From Chloroflexota bacterium (lineage in GTDB: Bacteria > Chloroflexota > Anaerolineae > Promineifilales > Promineifilaceae), in assembly GCA_022616275.1 (NCBI GenBank), contig JAKEFB010000077.1, forward strand, positions 1-58,640: DNA of 58,640 nucleotides. Direction: 5' to 3'. The translations under genes and the position numbers were made by a program. Positions 8,901-17,299 of this stretch are shown one piece after another (the first letter of the stretch is position 1; each line of letters opens with the position of its first letter). The notes under the pieces were generated by a model. That model ran no database searches. It worked only from the letters and a program-made list of their open reading frames with translations, and had not been told where the DNA came from.

Positions 8901-9399
8901 CCTGCTGCACCAGCCGCCACTCCTCAAAAGGCTGGCTATCGGCCACGAGGAGACCGGAGAGGAAATCGCCCCGGTACAGCTCGGTAGCCTGCGCCAGGCG
9001 AGCGGCGCAGAGTGAACAACGGCTCAGGGCATCGTGCGGGTGCGTTTTACACTGGGCCAGAAGCTGGGAAAAGATCGTCACGTCCAACCATAGCTCAGGA
9101 TGGCCGGCCTGAAGTTGGACACTCAGGCCGGTGATGAGCAAGATAGGCCCGGCCGGCTCTAGTGGCCCCAGCAGCCGGTTTAAGTTGGACAGGGATTGGC
9201 GCAGGCTGATGCGCGCGGCGCTTTCCGTATTCTCGCCCCAAAATAGCGTCGCCAGCGTTTCCCGTTGGTGCTCGTGGCTGGCTTCGACGGCCAGGTAGGC
9301 CAGCAAGGCGCGAACTTTATCAGAACGAAAGCCGGTCAGCGGCCGGCCGTCGAGAGCAACCTGAAAAGAGCCCAATAGGCGCAACTGGAAACGCTGCAT
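5917..9399 (-). CDS. SARP-type regulator: BTAD, NB-ARC ATPase and TPR repeats
   Basis: The 1160-residue protein begins with a winged-helix DNA-binding region (residues 1-95, RLLGSFQVALDGRPL) followed by a bacterial transcriptional activation domain (about 100-258, ending EELGVEPAPQT). A STAND-type NTPase follows: FIGREAEI at 282, P-loop GAGGAGKT at 308-315, then LLVLDNFEHLL and LLVTSRERL. The C-terminal 500 residues are tetratricopeptide repeats (YAEASKTYQEGLALYRRLGDR and similar). This is the AfsR/SARP layout: a ligand sensed by the repeats or NTPase triggers oligomerisation and transcription activation. ATG 9399 is the only sensible start. It runs alone, convergent with the secreted-protein pair. 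The target genes cannot be read from the sequence. Confidence 0.9.
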   Translation of the reverse strand: MQRFQLRLLGSFQVALDGRPLTGFRSDKVRALLAYLAVEASHEHQRETLATLFWGENTESAARISLRQSLSNLNRLLGPLEPAGPILLITGLSVQLQAGHPELWLDVTIFSQLLAQCKTHPHDALSRCSLCAARLAQATELYRGDFLSGLLVADSQPFEEWRLVQQETFHQQALEALNALADYHIAIGDFQRAEAHARRQLGLSPWHEAAHRQLMQTLALDGQRSEALLQYAICRRLLAEELGVEPAPQTEALVETIRQGSSVATLAPSEVPHNLPAKATPFIGREAEIVQLRQWLLGRSCRLVTIFGAGGAGKTRLALAVARNVLPYFADGVWFVPLVEVGGDHDAGRPAPAPDLLAATIAAALGLSLPGQSNAMTQLKGYLRQKELLLVLDNFEHLLATTVDALIELLEVAPRLSLLVTSRERLNCQAEWAMRLEGLPIPAGDAAIGLEQASGYDSIQLFATRAGRPPISFSLGAETLGDVVHICRLVEGLPLAIELAATLTEQLTCAEIAGAIQENLELVAASLRDVPERHRSVRAVFDTSWDSLPPELQLVLAQLSVFRGLFRWEAAIAVTGARLSDLISLANKSLLRSVDSGQYSLHELIRHFAGQKLAGLGLAAEFGRRHSAYYLQFLSQQNPALQSGDSRQGLAAIRLELDNVRQAWLQAAVQGDVALLQGGIDAFVHFFWLSGLFQEGEKALALAADQVSNPAQAETTDEESSELLGQLLVGQARFLIGQAKYPQAVDVAGQAVNLASQRQALALEANGRLVRGRALTNLTEYPSAREQLAQALALARSLSSPAVEADVLCDLGTLAHVVGDYAEASKTYQEGLALYRRLGDRQGEAHVLSRLGSNYGVQDKLEEAREYFRQALAIAREIGARAQEGMALNNLGYTYTSTAQFSLAADYLRPALAIFREVGDRRGESHVLDGLGEYYHRLGDYAQAREYHEAAIKIKREIGERQGEGLLLTRLALLHHYLGDNESAATFSRQALAIYEALGNRLFQAEVLTCLGYALAALGRPDEATAAYRRARELGQAIDQTNLALAAQAGLAQLWLDQGQPAAALALVEEIVPALAAGHLAAVLELFRIHLTCYRVLRATRDPRARTVLETAYRQLQERAAAIREASLRHSFLHNVSENREIMSEWRVYESREFTGQARS

Positions 9400-9618
9400 G
9401 GCGCCTATTATTATAATCTAAAGTTGGGGGCATGGATGAAGGGAATTTCTGGCGTTGCCCGGCGAATAAATAGCCTCACCAGACCTTTGGTGGGCAAGGC
9501 TAACAGAGTTTACCTTACTGCCAGAGCGATGGCCTCCTCCATAGACATAGCCTGTCCTGAAGTACTTTCTACCCGGTGCGGCCGCTTTAGATCGGGGCGC
9601 TTCTAGATAACTATACTT

Positions 9619-10548
9619 TTACCCTGCGCCGGCCAGGTAAGGTGAGCCGCCGGCCAGGCTGAACCGGGCGGCCATTTCCAGGGCAGCTACCTCAGTCGGC
9701 GCCAGGGTCACGTCCTGGTACACCTCCCATACTTCGCGGTGGGTGACCGATTGGCCTGGAGCAATAGTGGTCCGAGGCGCCAGCGTTTCCAGCTCCAGGA
9801 ATGATGGGTTGCAGTAACACTGGCTGGAGCTGCCCAGGTCATAGTAGACAGCGCCGGGCTGGAAACGGCTTTTTTTGACGAACAGAGTCTTCCCTCGGTG
9901 GTAAGCCAGCCAGCCAGCCGGATCAGGAAAGCCCAGTTTGAGCGCGCCAGACAGCATATCGGCCGTAACCAGGATGGCCTGATTGCCCCACTGAATGTGC
10001 GGGCTGTTGACGTCGGTGTAGGGCCAGAGGACGAGGTTGCGATTAGGCCGGACTCCCTCGGGGTCGGCCGGGGCCGTGGGTTGGGGCAGGATGGCGACGC
10101 CGCCCGGCTTCAACTGGGTAATGGCCCAGGGAGCGGATTCAATGGGCCACAAGTTATGGTTGGTCAGGGTGTGGTCTACGACGGCGGTGGCGCTGTCGTC
10201 GGGCAGCCGAATGTGCAAGGATTTCTGAAGACCGGTCTGTGGTTCGGTAAGCTGGATAACCTGCAATCCGTGGTCAATTTCAGTAATGGTGACCAGCCGG
10301 TCGTCAGGCAGATAGGTACGGTGGCTCACTTCCGGGGCGTGCCAGAGGCGATGGCCGCCCCAAAAGTGAAAACGGCCCACATCCGGGCACTCCAGCGTCA
10401 ACTCAGGTACTTCGGCGAACAGGTTTCCTCCGCCGGCCGGCTGCAGGGCAACGATGCGCGGCCCAACTGATTGGGTAATCAACAAGGAAAGCGCGTTGTT
10501 TTCCAGCCGCACGCACTCAAGACCGAGAAAACGCGTTGCTGCCAACAT
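9619..10548 (-). CDS. Aldose-1-epimerase-like (mutarotase fold) protein
   Basis: The 309-residue cytoplasmic protein has the run of beta-strands and His/Glu-rich turns of the galactose-mutarotase superfamily: SVGPRIVALQPAGG, FHFWGGHRLWHAPE (about residues 60-75), TVVDHTLTNHN-like packing, and SQCYCNPSFLELETL with a carboxylate near residue 255 where mutarotases keep their catalytic Glu. It resembles the uncharacterised DUF4380-type branch rather than classic GalM. It is the last gene of the leftward sugar operon, 11 bases after xylose isomerase, so conversion of sugar anomers feeding that enzyme or the dehydrogenase is a reasonable inference. Confidence 0.65.
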   Translation of the reverse strand: MLAATRFLGLECVRLENNALSLLITQSVGPRIVALQPAGGGNLFAEVPELTLECPDVGRFHFWGGHRLWHAPEVSHRTYLPDDRLVTITEIDHGLQVIQLTEPQTGLQKSLHIRLPDDSATAVVDHTLTNHNLWPIESAPWAITQLKPGGVAILPQPTAPADPEGVRPNRNLVLWPYTDVNSPHIQWGNQAILVTADMLSGALKLGFPDPAGWLAYHRGKTLFVKKSRFQPGAVYYDLGSSSQCYCNPSFLELETLAPRTTIAPGQSVTHREVWEVYQDVTLAPTEVAALEMAARFSLAGGSPYLAGAG

Positions 10549-10559
10549 GATCTGCTTCG

Positions 10560-11720
10560 TTAACGAACGCCCAAAAGCAACTCGACAGTCAATTGGTCCA
10601 GCCGTTCGTAGGGCTGCCCGCGCTGGCCCAAAGCGACGCGGTCAAAGGTGTGCCCTTTTAAGGCGGCGGCTTTTTGTGGTGAGTAAGCGCCTTTAAAACC
10701 GTCCAGGCTGCCATCGTCGGCCGTTATCTCCGCCAGCAGGGCCTGGATTTCCGGGTCGGCGTTGAATTGCGCCGCTTTGTCCTTAAGAATGAGGTAGGTG
10801 CGGATACAGCCGGTAGCAAAGGCTTTCACGTCGTCGAGATCGGCCGTGCGGTAAGCGTGGGCGTCAAAGTGACGGCTGCCGCCATAGCCATAATCTTCCA
10901 GCAGTTTCACCAGGAAAAAGGCGCTTTTGATATTGTGTGCCCCAAAGCGGAAATCCTGGTCGTAGCGGCCGAAGGCCTGGTCGTTCAAATCAATGTGGAA
11001 CAGCTTACCCGCTTCCAGCGCCTGGGCGACGGCGTGGGTGAAGTTGAGGCCGGCCATGTGCTCATGGGCGACCTCTGGATTCACACCAACCATCTCCGGG
11101 TGGTCCAGCGTGGCGATGAAGGCCAGCATATTGCCGGTGGTAGCGTTATAGATGTCGCCACGCGGCTCGTTCGGCTTGGCCTCCAGGGCAAACTTCAGGT
11201 TGTAGCCCTTGTCAATGACGTAGGCGCATAAGAAGTTCATTGCTTCCCGCGTCCGTTTAATGGCCGTCACCGGGTCTTTGGCGGCGTCCGTCTCTGCGCC
11301 CTCACGGCCGCCCCAGAAGACGTACACGCCGACCCCCAACTCGACCCCCAGGTCAATGGCGTGCATCGTCTTGTGCAGCGCATAGGCCCGCACCCGGGGG
11401 TCGTTGCTGGTAAACGCGCCGTCGCGGAAGGCAGGGTCGCTGAAGAGGTTGGTGGTGGCCATTGGCACGACAATACCTGTCTCGGCCAGGGCATACTTGA
11501 AGTTATGCACAATCTGATCGCGCTCGGCCGGGGTAGCGTCAATGGGTATCAGGTCATTGTCGTGGAAATTGACGCCCCAGGCGCCCACTTCGGCCAGCAG
11601 ATGGACGATCTCGACCGGGGACAGCGCCCGCCGCACCGGCTCGCCAAAGGGGTCCCGGCCGACGCTTCCCACCGTCCACAAGCCGAAGCTAAATTTGTGT
11701 TCGGGTTTGGGGGTATACAT
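10560..11720 (-). CDS. xylA: Xylose isomerase (short, actinomycete-type)
   Basis: The 386-residue length and active-site residues fit class I xylose isomerases. His53 and Asp56 are in [10 protein letters not shown], Glu180 and Lys182 in [11 protein letters not shown], Glu216 and His219 in [11 protein letters not shown], Asp244 in HIDLNDQ, and Asp254/Asp256 in YDQDF. These are the catalytic dyad and both divalent-metal sites. The enzyme converts D-xylose to D-xylulose, and often D-glucose to D-fructose. No xylulokinase is beside it, so the next step must be encoded elsewhere. The ATG has GAGG 7 bases upstream, and the gene lies 10 bases after the dehydratase in the LacI-1 operon. Confidence 0.95.
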   Translation of the reverse strand: MYTPKPEHKFSFGLWTVGSVGRDPFGEPVRRALSPVEIVHLLAEVGAWGVNFHDNDLIPIDATPAERDQIVHNFKYALAETGIVVPMATTNLFSDPAFRDGAFTSNDPRVRAYALHKTMHAIDLGVELGVGVYVFWGGREGAETDAAKDPVTAIKRTREAMNFLCAYVIDKGYNLKFALEAKPNEPRGDIYNATTGNMLAFIATLDHPEMVGVNPEVAHEHMAGLNFTHAVAQALEAGKLFHIDLNDQAFGRYDQDFRFGAHNIKSAFFLVKLLEDYGYGGSRHFDAHAYRTADLDDVKAFATGCIRTYLILKDKAAQFNADPEIQALLAEITADDGSLDGFKGAYSPQKAAALKGHTFDRVALGQRGQPYERLDQLTVELLLGVR

Positions 11721-11730
11721 CCTTTTCCTC

Positions 11731-12906
11731 TTATTCGGCGGCTGTAGACGCCGCAGCTTTGCGCTTGTGCCAGTTTTCGGCGAACAGATTCAGGTGAACC
11801 TTCTGGCGTGGATGCTCCCGGATCACCTCTTCGTTGAGAGTGATACCAAGTCCTGGCCCTTCCGGTAGAGCAAAATAACCATCCACGACCTCCGGTACGC
11901 CCGTCGCCGCTTCCTTAACGTAGGCCTCGGCAAAGTCGTTGAAATGTTCCTGGATTTTGAAGTTGGGAGTACAGGCCGCCAGGTGCAGCGCGGCGGCCGT
12001 GGACACCGGCCCGCCAACGTTGTGGGGCGCCACCAGGACGTAATACGCTTCGGCCCAGGCCGCCAGCTTCTTCACGCTCGAAATGCCGCCAAAGTGGGTG
12101 ATGTCTGGTTGGATAATGTCGGCCGCCTGCAGTTCAAATAACTCGCGGTAGTCGTACCGGGTGTGTAATCGCTCGCCGGTCGCTACAGGGATACCCAGTG
12201 GGGCGACGGCTTCGGCCGCTTTCTTGAGTGCGGCCAGGTTCTCCGGCGGTACCGGCTCTTCCAACCAGCCCGGCTTGAACGGGGCCAGCTCACGGGCCAT
12301 CTCCACGGCCGTGACCGGGTTAAAGCGGCCGTGCATTTCGATCAGGATGTCTACGTCTGGGCCGACCGCATCCCGGATGGCCTCGATGAGGGCAACGGCC
12401 CGGTTTTTCTCGGCTCGATCTAGCTCATAAAAGCCCGTGCCGAAAGGGTCTATCTTCAACGCGCCATAACCCCTGGCCACCACTTGCCGGGCAGCAGCGT
12501 GGAATTCCTCAGGTGTCCGCTCAACCGTGTACCAGCCGTTGGCGTACGCCTTAATTTTCTCGCGGACGGCGCCCCCCAGCAGGCGATAGACCGGCTGGTT
12601 GAGCGCCTTGCCCATGATGTCCCAACAAGCAATCTCAATCAGCGCCAGGCCGGTCATCACCATCTCGTTGATCTGGGCAAAATCTTCACGCATCATCCGC
12701 TGTGCCAGCCGCTCGATCTCGAAGGGATCGCTGCCAAGAATATAGCGGGGCACGACTTCAGACAGGTAGCCCAGGACGGCATCCGTGCGGTTGAGCACGC
12801 GCGCTTCGCCTACGCCAATGAACCCTTCGTCCGTCTCAACTTTGACAAAGGTGAGGTTGCGCCAGGGAGTGCCGAGCACCAGCGGTGTGACGTTGGTAAT
12901 TTTCAT
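11731..12906 (-). CDS. Enolase-superfamily sugar-acid dehydratase
   Basis: The real start is ATG 12906 (391 residues, [10 protein letters not shown]), 4 bases after the upstream stop, with GGGGTG in front; the open frame extends further upstream but there it overlaps the previous gene. Family marks: N-terminal capping domain to about residue 120, then the barrel with KID (151-153), Glu190 and His192 (IEMHGR), Glu216 (WLEEP), Glu245 (ATGERLHTR) and His295 (VAPHNVGGP). The metal ligands and His base match galactonate/mannonate-type dehydratases of the mandelate racemase group. It should remove water from an aldonic acid to give a 2-keto-3-deoxy acid; the exact sugar acid cannot be fixed here. 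The tail is Lys/Ala-rich. Confidence 0.85.
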   Translation of the reverse strand: MKITNVTPLVLGTPWRNLTFVKVETDEGFIGVGEARVLNRTDAVLGYLSEVVPRYILGSDPFEIERLAQRMMREDFAQINEMVMTGLALIEIACWDIMGKALNQPVYRLLGGAVREKIKAYANGWYTVERTPEEFHAAARQVVARGYGALKIDPFGTGFYELDRAEKNRAVALIEAIRDAVGPDVDILIEMHGRFNPVTAVEMARELAPFKPGWLEEPVPPENLAALKKAAEAVAPLGIPVATGERLHTRYDYRELFELQAADIIQPDITHFGGISSVKKLAAWAEAYYVLVAPHNVGGPVSTAAALHLAACTPNFKIQEHFNDFAEAYVKEAATGVPEVVDGYFALPEGPGLGITLNEEVIREHPRQKVHLNLFAENWHKRKAAASTAAE

Positions 12907-12910
12907 TCTT

Positions 12911-13840
12911 TCACCCCATTGGAATGCCGAGATCGCCCGCTCCCCGTAACGACGTTTTGGCTTCAGGGTAATAACGGCGCAGCATATCCAGGGCAATAGC
13001 CGCTCGATGGACCCGCTCACGGGCCAGGGCAACCGCGGCCGCTTCCATATGCGCCCCGCTGGGATAGATGTTGGGCGCGTTGCGCAGGCCGAGCTTGACG
13101 TACATAGGGGCGGCGACGCGCACCATTTCTGGGACTTCATAATGGCGCACAAAACCACCAAAATCGTCGGGGGCTTCGACGTAAATGTCGAGCGGCAGGG
13201 CAACAGCCTGCCGGATTGCAGCCAGTTGGGGCAGCGAGAGATCGGTCGGGACGTTATACGTTCCTGCCCCCAGTTGCTCCATCCAACGGACCGAGATGGG
13301 GTTGGCGGCGCCCATCTGCACCGATACTTTGAGGACGAGATTGGCCGGTAGTTCGCCGGCCTTTTTCATCTCGTTGGCCAGCCACAACAACCCCTCGTCG
13401 GCCACCAGCACCGAGCGAATCCCCAGAGCGCAGGCGCGGCGAACATCTTCGACGGCAAAGACGACCTGCTCCATGCCCCGCAGCCGCGCTCCCAGATTCT
13501 TACCAGCGCTGGCGGTGATTTGTGCGCCGGTATCCCAGGCCGCCCGTGGGCCGACGAACAGACTCACCTCGATCTGGGCTTCGCGGCCGAGCCGGGCCAT
13601 CTCTCCTATCTCGTCGTCGGTGAGCAGCATAATGCCGCTGCCCTGGGAGACGCGATGGACGAGGACTGCGTGGCGCTCCGCTTCCTCCAGAACGGCCGCC
13701 AGGGCGCGCGGGCCTTCGACGCTGGGAATCTCGACCCGGTACTGCGCCCCGTCAGGAAAGCGCCTGGGCGAGGCAGGCAGGTCGAACGCATCCCCCGGTG
13801 GCAGGCCAACTTGGGCGAGGAAGTTACGTGTGTTTTGCAT
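12911..13840 (-). CDS. Unknown TIM-barrel-like protein (distantly U32-like)
   Basis: ATG 13840 is chosen (309 residues) because GGGAGG lies about 10 bases upstream; a TTG start at 13870 would run through a palindromic repeat. The protein alternates strands and helices as in a barrel: RVEIPSVEGP, VLVHRVSQGSGIMLL, IEVSLFVGP, QVVFAVEDVRRA, SVLVADEGLLWL, VLKVSVQMGA, TYNVPTDLSL, LDIYVEAPDDFGG and MYVKLGLRN. It recalls the peptidase U32 family but lacks a signature I can name. It sits exactly between a semialdehyde dehydrogenase and a sugar-acid dehydratase, where non-phosphorylative pentose or hexose routes need a 2-keto-3-deoxy-acid dehydratase or aldolase. That role is only inference from position. 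Confidence 0.6.
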   Translation of the reverse strand: MQNTRNFLAQVGLPPGDAFDLPASPRRFPDGAQYRVEIPSVEGPRALAAVLEEAERHAVLVHRVSQGSGIMLLTDDEIGEMARLGREAQIEVSLFVGPRAAWDTGAQITASAGKNLGARLRGMEQVVFAVEDVRRACALGIRSVLVADEGLLWLANEMKKAGELPANLVLKVSVQMGAANPISVRWMEQLGAGTYNVPTDLSLPQLAAIRQAVALPLDIYVEAPDDFGGFVRHYEVPEMVRVAAPMYVKLGLRNAPNIYPSGAHMEAAAVALARERVHRAAIALDMLRRYYPEAKTSLRGAGDLGIPMG

Positions 13841-13848
13841 GGATTTTA

Positions 13849-13905
13849 AACCTCCCGGAGGCTCCTCCAAAGGTGACCGCCTGGTATAGAAGCCTCCGGG
13901 AGGTT
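13849..13905. repeat. Palindromic AACCTCCCGGAGG element, inverted pair
   Basis: AACCTCCCGGAGGCT (13849-13863) and its exact reverse complement AGCCTCCGGGAGGTT (13891-13905) flank 27 bases in the gap between two operon genes. Each half is itself nearly palindromic. The left copy also supplies the GGGAGG ribosome site of the next gene. The same motif pair occurs inside the giant membrane-protein gene at 53018-53065. Confidence 0.8.
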
Positions 13906-13921
13906 GTTTGGAGAAGACCTC

Positions 13922-15376
13922 TTAAAGTGGATCGAAATAGACCGTTTTAATCTGGGTGAAAAAGTCACGCGCCGCTTTGCCCTGTTCACGGCTGCCACTG
14001 CTACTGCTCTTGAAGCCGCCAAAAGGCACCTGTGGTTCTGCGCCGGCCGTCTGCGAATTGACGTGGACGATCCCCGCCTCAATCTCACGCACGAAGCGCA
14101 GCGCCAGGTTCAGATCGCGCGTCACCACAGAAGCGCTCAGGCCGAACCTGGTCTGATTGGCAAAACGGACCGCTTCGTCAAAATCACGCGCTTCAATCAG
14201 GCTGACGACCGGCCCGAAGATCTCCTCCTGGGCAATTCGCATCTCAGGCGTGACGCCATCGAACACCGTTGGGGCCACGAAATAGCCACGTTCGTATTGG
14301 TCGCCACTCAATTTGACCCCACCGGTTAACAGGCGCGCACCTTCGGCCTGGCCCAGCCTGACGTACTCCAGGACTCGTTGCTCGGCCTCGGCGTTGACCA
14401 AAGGCCCCATATAAGTATCCGGCTGCATGCCATCGCCGACCTTAATCGCCTCAGCCCGGGCAACCAACCTGTCACGAAATTCATCAGCAATGTCATGCTG
14501 GACGATGACCCGGCTTGTCGCCGTGCATTTTTGGCCGGTAGAGAGCATTGCTCCGGCAATGGTCAGTTCTACGGCCTGGTCCAGGTTGGCATCGGCCAGC
14601 ACGACGGTTGGGTTCTTGCCCCCCATCTCCAGTTGCACTTTGGCCCCCCGCGCCGTTGCCTGAGCGGCGATTTTCGAGCCAACTTCGTTCGAGCCGGTGA
14701 AGCTGATCGCCTTGACTTGCGGGTTCTCGACCAGCTCATTCCCTGCCAAAGAGCCCCGGCCGACGACCAGGTTCAGCACGCCCGGCGGCAACCCGGCCTT
14801 TTCCAGCACGTCCACCAGGTGCCAGGCAGTCAGCGGGGTGAGTTCGGCCGGTTTCAAGACGACGGTATTGCCGTAGGCCAGGGCTGGAGCGAGCTTCCAG
14901 GTGGGGATAGCCACCGGAAAGTTCCAGGGAGTGATCAGGGCCACAACGCCGACCGGCACGCGCTCGGCATACAGCAGGGTGCTTGCCGAAGCGGACGGAT
15001 AAATTTCTCCGGTCGGCTGCATCGTCTCTCCAGCGTAGTAGCGCAGGATGCTGGCACCGCGCAGCACTTCTCCCTTGCTTTCGGCGAACGTTTTGCCCTC
15101 TTCGCGGGTCAGGGCTTCGGCTGCCTCGTTGGCCCGTTCTTCCAGAAGATTGGCGGCCCGGTGCAGAATCTCACCGCGTTTGGGCATGGGCGTCCTCGAC
15201 CAGGCGGGAAAAGCGTGGGCGGCCGCCTCAATCGCCTGGGCTGCGTCCTCCCACCCGGCCGAGGGAAAGACGGCCAGCACTTCGCCGGTATTGGCCGGGT
15301 TGACGTCGGCCGTCGTCTGGCCATTAGCCGCCGGGACCCACCGGCCGCCAATGTAATTTAGGTACGTCTGGGTCAT
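13922..15376 (-). CDS. Aldehyde dehydrogenase, 2-ketoglutarate-semialdehyde type
   Basis: The 484-residue NAD(P)-dependent enzyme has all catalytic marks: Asn152 (TPWNFP), cofactor Lys175 (VVLKPAE), FTGSNEVG at 226-233, general base Glu250 (LEMGGKNP) and nucleophile Cys284 (GQKCTATSR). The sequence around the Cys and the end (VPFGGFKSSSSGSREQG, then DFFTQIKTVYFD) resemble 2-ketoglutaric-semialdehyde (2,5-dioxovalerate) dehydrogenases, the last enzyme of the Weimberg-type oxidation of arabinose, xylose or galactarate. It would deliver 2-ketoglutarate to the citric acid cycle. GGAGG lies 9 bases before the ATG. It follows the metallo-hydrolase by 13 bases and is separated from the next gene by an inverted repeat. 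Confidence 0.85.
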   Translation of the reverse strand: MTQTYLNYIGGRWVPAANGQTTADVNPANTGEVLAVFPSAGWEDAAQAIEAAAHAFPAWSRTPMPKRGEILHRAANLLEERANEAAEALTREEGKTFAESKGEVLRGASILRYYAGETMQPTGEIYPSASASTLLYAERVPVGVVALITPWNFPVAIPTWKLAPALAYGNTVVLKPAELTPLTAWHLVDVLEKAGLPPGVLNLVVGRGSLAGNELVENPQVKAISFTGSNEVGSKIAAQATARGAKVQLEMGGKNPTVVLADANLDQAVELTIAGAMLSTGQKCTATSRVIVQHDIADEFRDRLVARAEAIKVGDGMQPDTYMGPLVNAEAEQRVLEYVRLGQAEGARLLTGGVKLSGDQYERGYFVAPTVFDGVTPEMRIAQEEIFGPVVSLIEARDFDEAVRFANQTRFGLSASVVTRDLNLALRFVREIEAGIVHVNSQTAGAEPQVPFGGFKSSSSGSREQGKAARDFFTQIKTVYFDPL

Positions 15377-15389
15377 TATAGAAGACCTC

Positions 15390-16235
15390 CTAACTCTTTA
15401 CATAAAAGTACAGTTCTCCCGGCTGAAGCCAGTGGTACTTTTGCCGGGGGTAAGTGCGGTCCAGAAAGTCGGCCAGCCCAGCCGGGCTGGCGTGGTTGGC
15501 AGCGAACATATCGTTGTGCATCGGGATCAGCACATCCGCGCCAATGGTCGCGGCCAGTTCGGCCGCTTCGTGGGCATCCAGGTTGCCGATCATCCCCCGC
15601 TGCTCCCGCCACCAGTCGCGGCCGTTGACCGGCAGACAGGCCACATCGATCCGGTGTCGCTTCAGTCTGTCCACCAGGCCATCATACAAAATGGTGTCGC
15701 CCGCGTGGTACAGCGTCACGCCGTTAAGTTCGATAACGAAACCCAGCCAACGATAGCCACGCTGGGGATCATAGTCGAGATCGTAATGAGCAGCCGGGAT
15801 GGCCGTATAAGTGAGCTGGCCCACTGTCAGCGGTTTGTCAACCGGAGGAATATCAATGAGATCGCTGGGGACTCCCACTTCGTACAAAATGTCAAAACTC
15901 TGGGGCGGCCCAACGAATACGGCCTGAGGCGAAGCTTTGTGAAGTGGGGCAACTGTTTTCGGGTCGGTGTGGTCGGCGTGCTCGTGGGTGCAGAAGACGA
16001 CCTGGGCGTTCGTCACCTCCTCCGGTAACAGGGGGGCTGGAAACTGCCGGGGAAAGGTGCCTGGCGGCGCGTAGCCGGCCTCGTCCACGTAATTCGAGAG
16101 ATAAGGATCAATATAGACAATAATCTCGCCGCCTTTCAACACAAAGCCCGATTGGCCAAGCGCCCACAGCGCCAGCGAACCGGGTGGGACCTGGAGGGCA
16201 TTGATCTGGGTGATCAGTTGGCTAGAAGTAGTCAT
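15390..16235 (-). CDS. UlaG-like metallo-beta-lactamase-fold hydrolase
   Basis: I choose ATG 16235 (281 residues), 10 bases after the dehydrogenase stop; a TTG three codons earlier is possible. The protein has the metal-binding motif THEHADHTDP (His84, His86, Asp88, His89), a central HAGDT block and a late His (PMHNDMF), as in the UlaG family of Mn-dependent lactonases. UlaG opens L-ascorbate-6-phosphate lactone. Placed right after a sugar dehydrogenase and before a semialdehyde dehydrogenase and acid dehydratase, this one may open a sugar lactone; that is inference from context. No signal peptide, so it is cytoplasmic. Confidence 0.8.
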   Translation of the reverse strand: MTTSSQLITQINALQVPPGSLALWALGQSGFVLKGGEIIVYIDPYLSNYVDEAGYAPPGTFPRQFPAPLLPEEVTNAQVVFCTHEHADHTDPKTVAPLHKASPQAVFVGPPQSFDILYEVGVPSDLIDIPPVDKPLTVGQLTYTAIPAAHYDLDYDPQRGYRWLGFVIELNGVTLYHAGDTILYDGLVDRLKRHRIDVACLPVNGRDWWREQRGMIGNLDAHEAAELAATIGADVLIPMHNDMFAANHASPAGLADFLDRTYPRQKYHWLQPGELYFYVKS

Positions 16236-16245
16236 GGTATTCAAC

Positions 16246-17274
16246 TCATGGCTTTAGCAAAATTTTTCCGACCGGCTCACGCCGGCTGCGCAGCAGGTCA
16301 AAGGCGTAGCTGTACTCTGCCAGTGGGAAAGTATGGGTGAGGAGTGGGCGTACATCCAACAACCCGTTCTCGATCAGGCGCAAAGATTGGGCGAAAAGGC
16401 TGGAGGTATAGGAAAAGACGCCATGAACGTGCAGATTTTTAAGGCAGAAAATATCCGACTCCAGGGGGATTTGGCGCTGCCCACCAACGATGCCTGCCAG
16501 AGCCACCGTTCCGCCCCGGCGGGCGAGGTCGAAGGCCAACTGAATGGCTGTCTCACTACCGGCCGCCTCAAAAACCACGTCCGCCCCACGCCCGTCAGTT
16601 AGTTCACGGACGCAGGAAACTGGATCGTCATCTATGACGAGATACTCCGTAACGCCCATCATCCGGGCTAAACGCTCGTTCATACGATCAATTCCCAGGG
16701 CAATAATGCGCCGTGGGCTAAACAGCCTGGCCCAGGCAACACCCAACAAACCAATAGTCCCCGGTCCGACGATGGCGATAGTATCACCCGGCCGCATGCC
16801 AGCACGGAGAATGCCATGCCCGGCGCAGGCTGCTGGTTCGGTTAGCGCGGCCACATCAAATGAGAGTGTATCGGCAAAAGGGTGGGCCAGGTCGGCGCGG
16901 ACGGCGACATATTCGGCGTAGCCACCAGGCAATGTAAAGCCGAATTCATTGTAGGTCACGCACAGATTCGTCTCCCCACGCTGGCACCAGAAGCACGTCC
17001 GGCAGGGGTTCAGCCCTTCGATGGCGACGCGTTGCCCGACGGCCGGCCGGGTGACGCCTGGGCCAGTTTCGACCACCGTGCCGCACCATTCGTGGCCGGG
17101 GATAATCGGATACTTGATATAAGGCTCCGGGCGTATCCCTTTAAGAATTTCCAGGTCGCTCATGCACATACCAGCGGCCGCCACCCGGACGAGCACCTGT
17201 CCCGGCCCCGCAGCCGGTTGGGCGATGTCGCGGAGCGCGGCCTGGTGAGGAGCGTTGATAAATACAGCTTTCAT
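16246..17274 (-). CDS. Zinc-dependent sugar/polyol dehydrogenase, copy 1
   Basis: The 342-residue medium-chain dehydrogenase has catalytic zinc ligands Cys37 (GMCMSD) and His61-Glu62 (GHEWCG), the structural zinc set Cys91/94/97/105 (NPCRTCFWCQRGETNLC), and a nucleotide-binding GPGTIGLLG near 170. It most resembles the sorbitol/threonine-dehydrogenase branch. It is closely related along its whole length to the copy at 24632-25660, including identical RREPVGKILLKP ends. It is the second gene of the LacI-1 operon, 25 bases after the repressor. Oxidation of a free aldose or alditol released by the island's glycosidases is the likely job, but the substrate is not readable. Confidence 0.88.
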   Translation of the reverse strand: MKAVFINAPHQAALRDIAQPAAGPGQVLVRVAAAGMCMSDLEILKGIRPEPYIKYPIIPGHEWCGTVVETGPGVTRPAVGQRVAIEGLNPCRTCFWCQRGETNLCVTYNEFGFTLPGGYAEYVAVRADLAHPFADTLSFDVAALTEPAACAGHGILRAGMRPGDTIAIVGPGTIGLLGVAWARLFSPRRIIALGIDRMNERLARMMGVTEYLVIDDDPVSCVRELTDGRGADVVFEAAGSETAIQLAFDLARRGGTVALAGIVGGQRQIPLESDIFCLKNLHVHGVFSYTSSLFAQSLRLIENGLLDVRPLLTHTFPLAEYSYAFDLLRSRREPVGKILLKP

Positions 17275-17299
17275 CGGTCAGCTACCTTGCCGGCTTAGG

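Noticed and set aside
9400-9618. Possible terminator or small gene behind the mutarotase-like gene
   Set aside because: No stable stem with a T-run and no start with family similarity was found.
14378-15361. 327-codon plus-strand frame opposite the aldehyde dehydrogenase
   Set aside because: Antisense shadow caused by GC-rich third positions; no motif or start signal.
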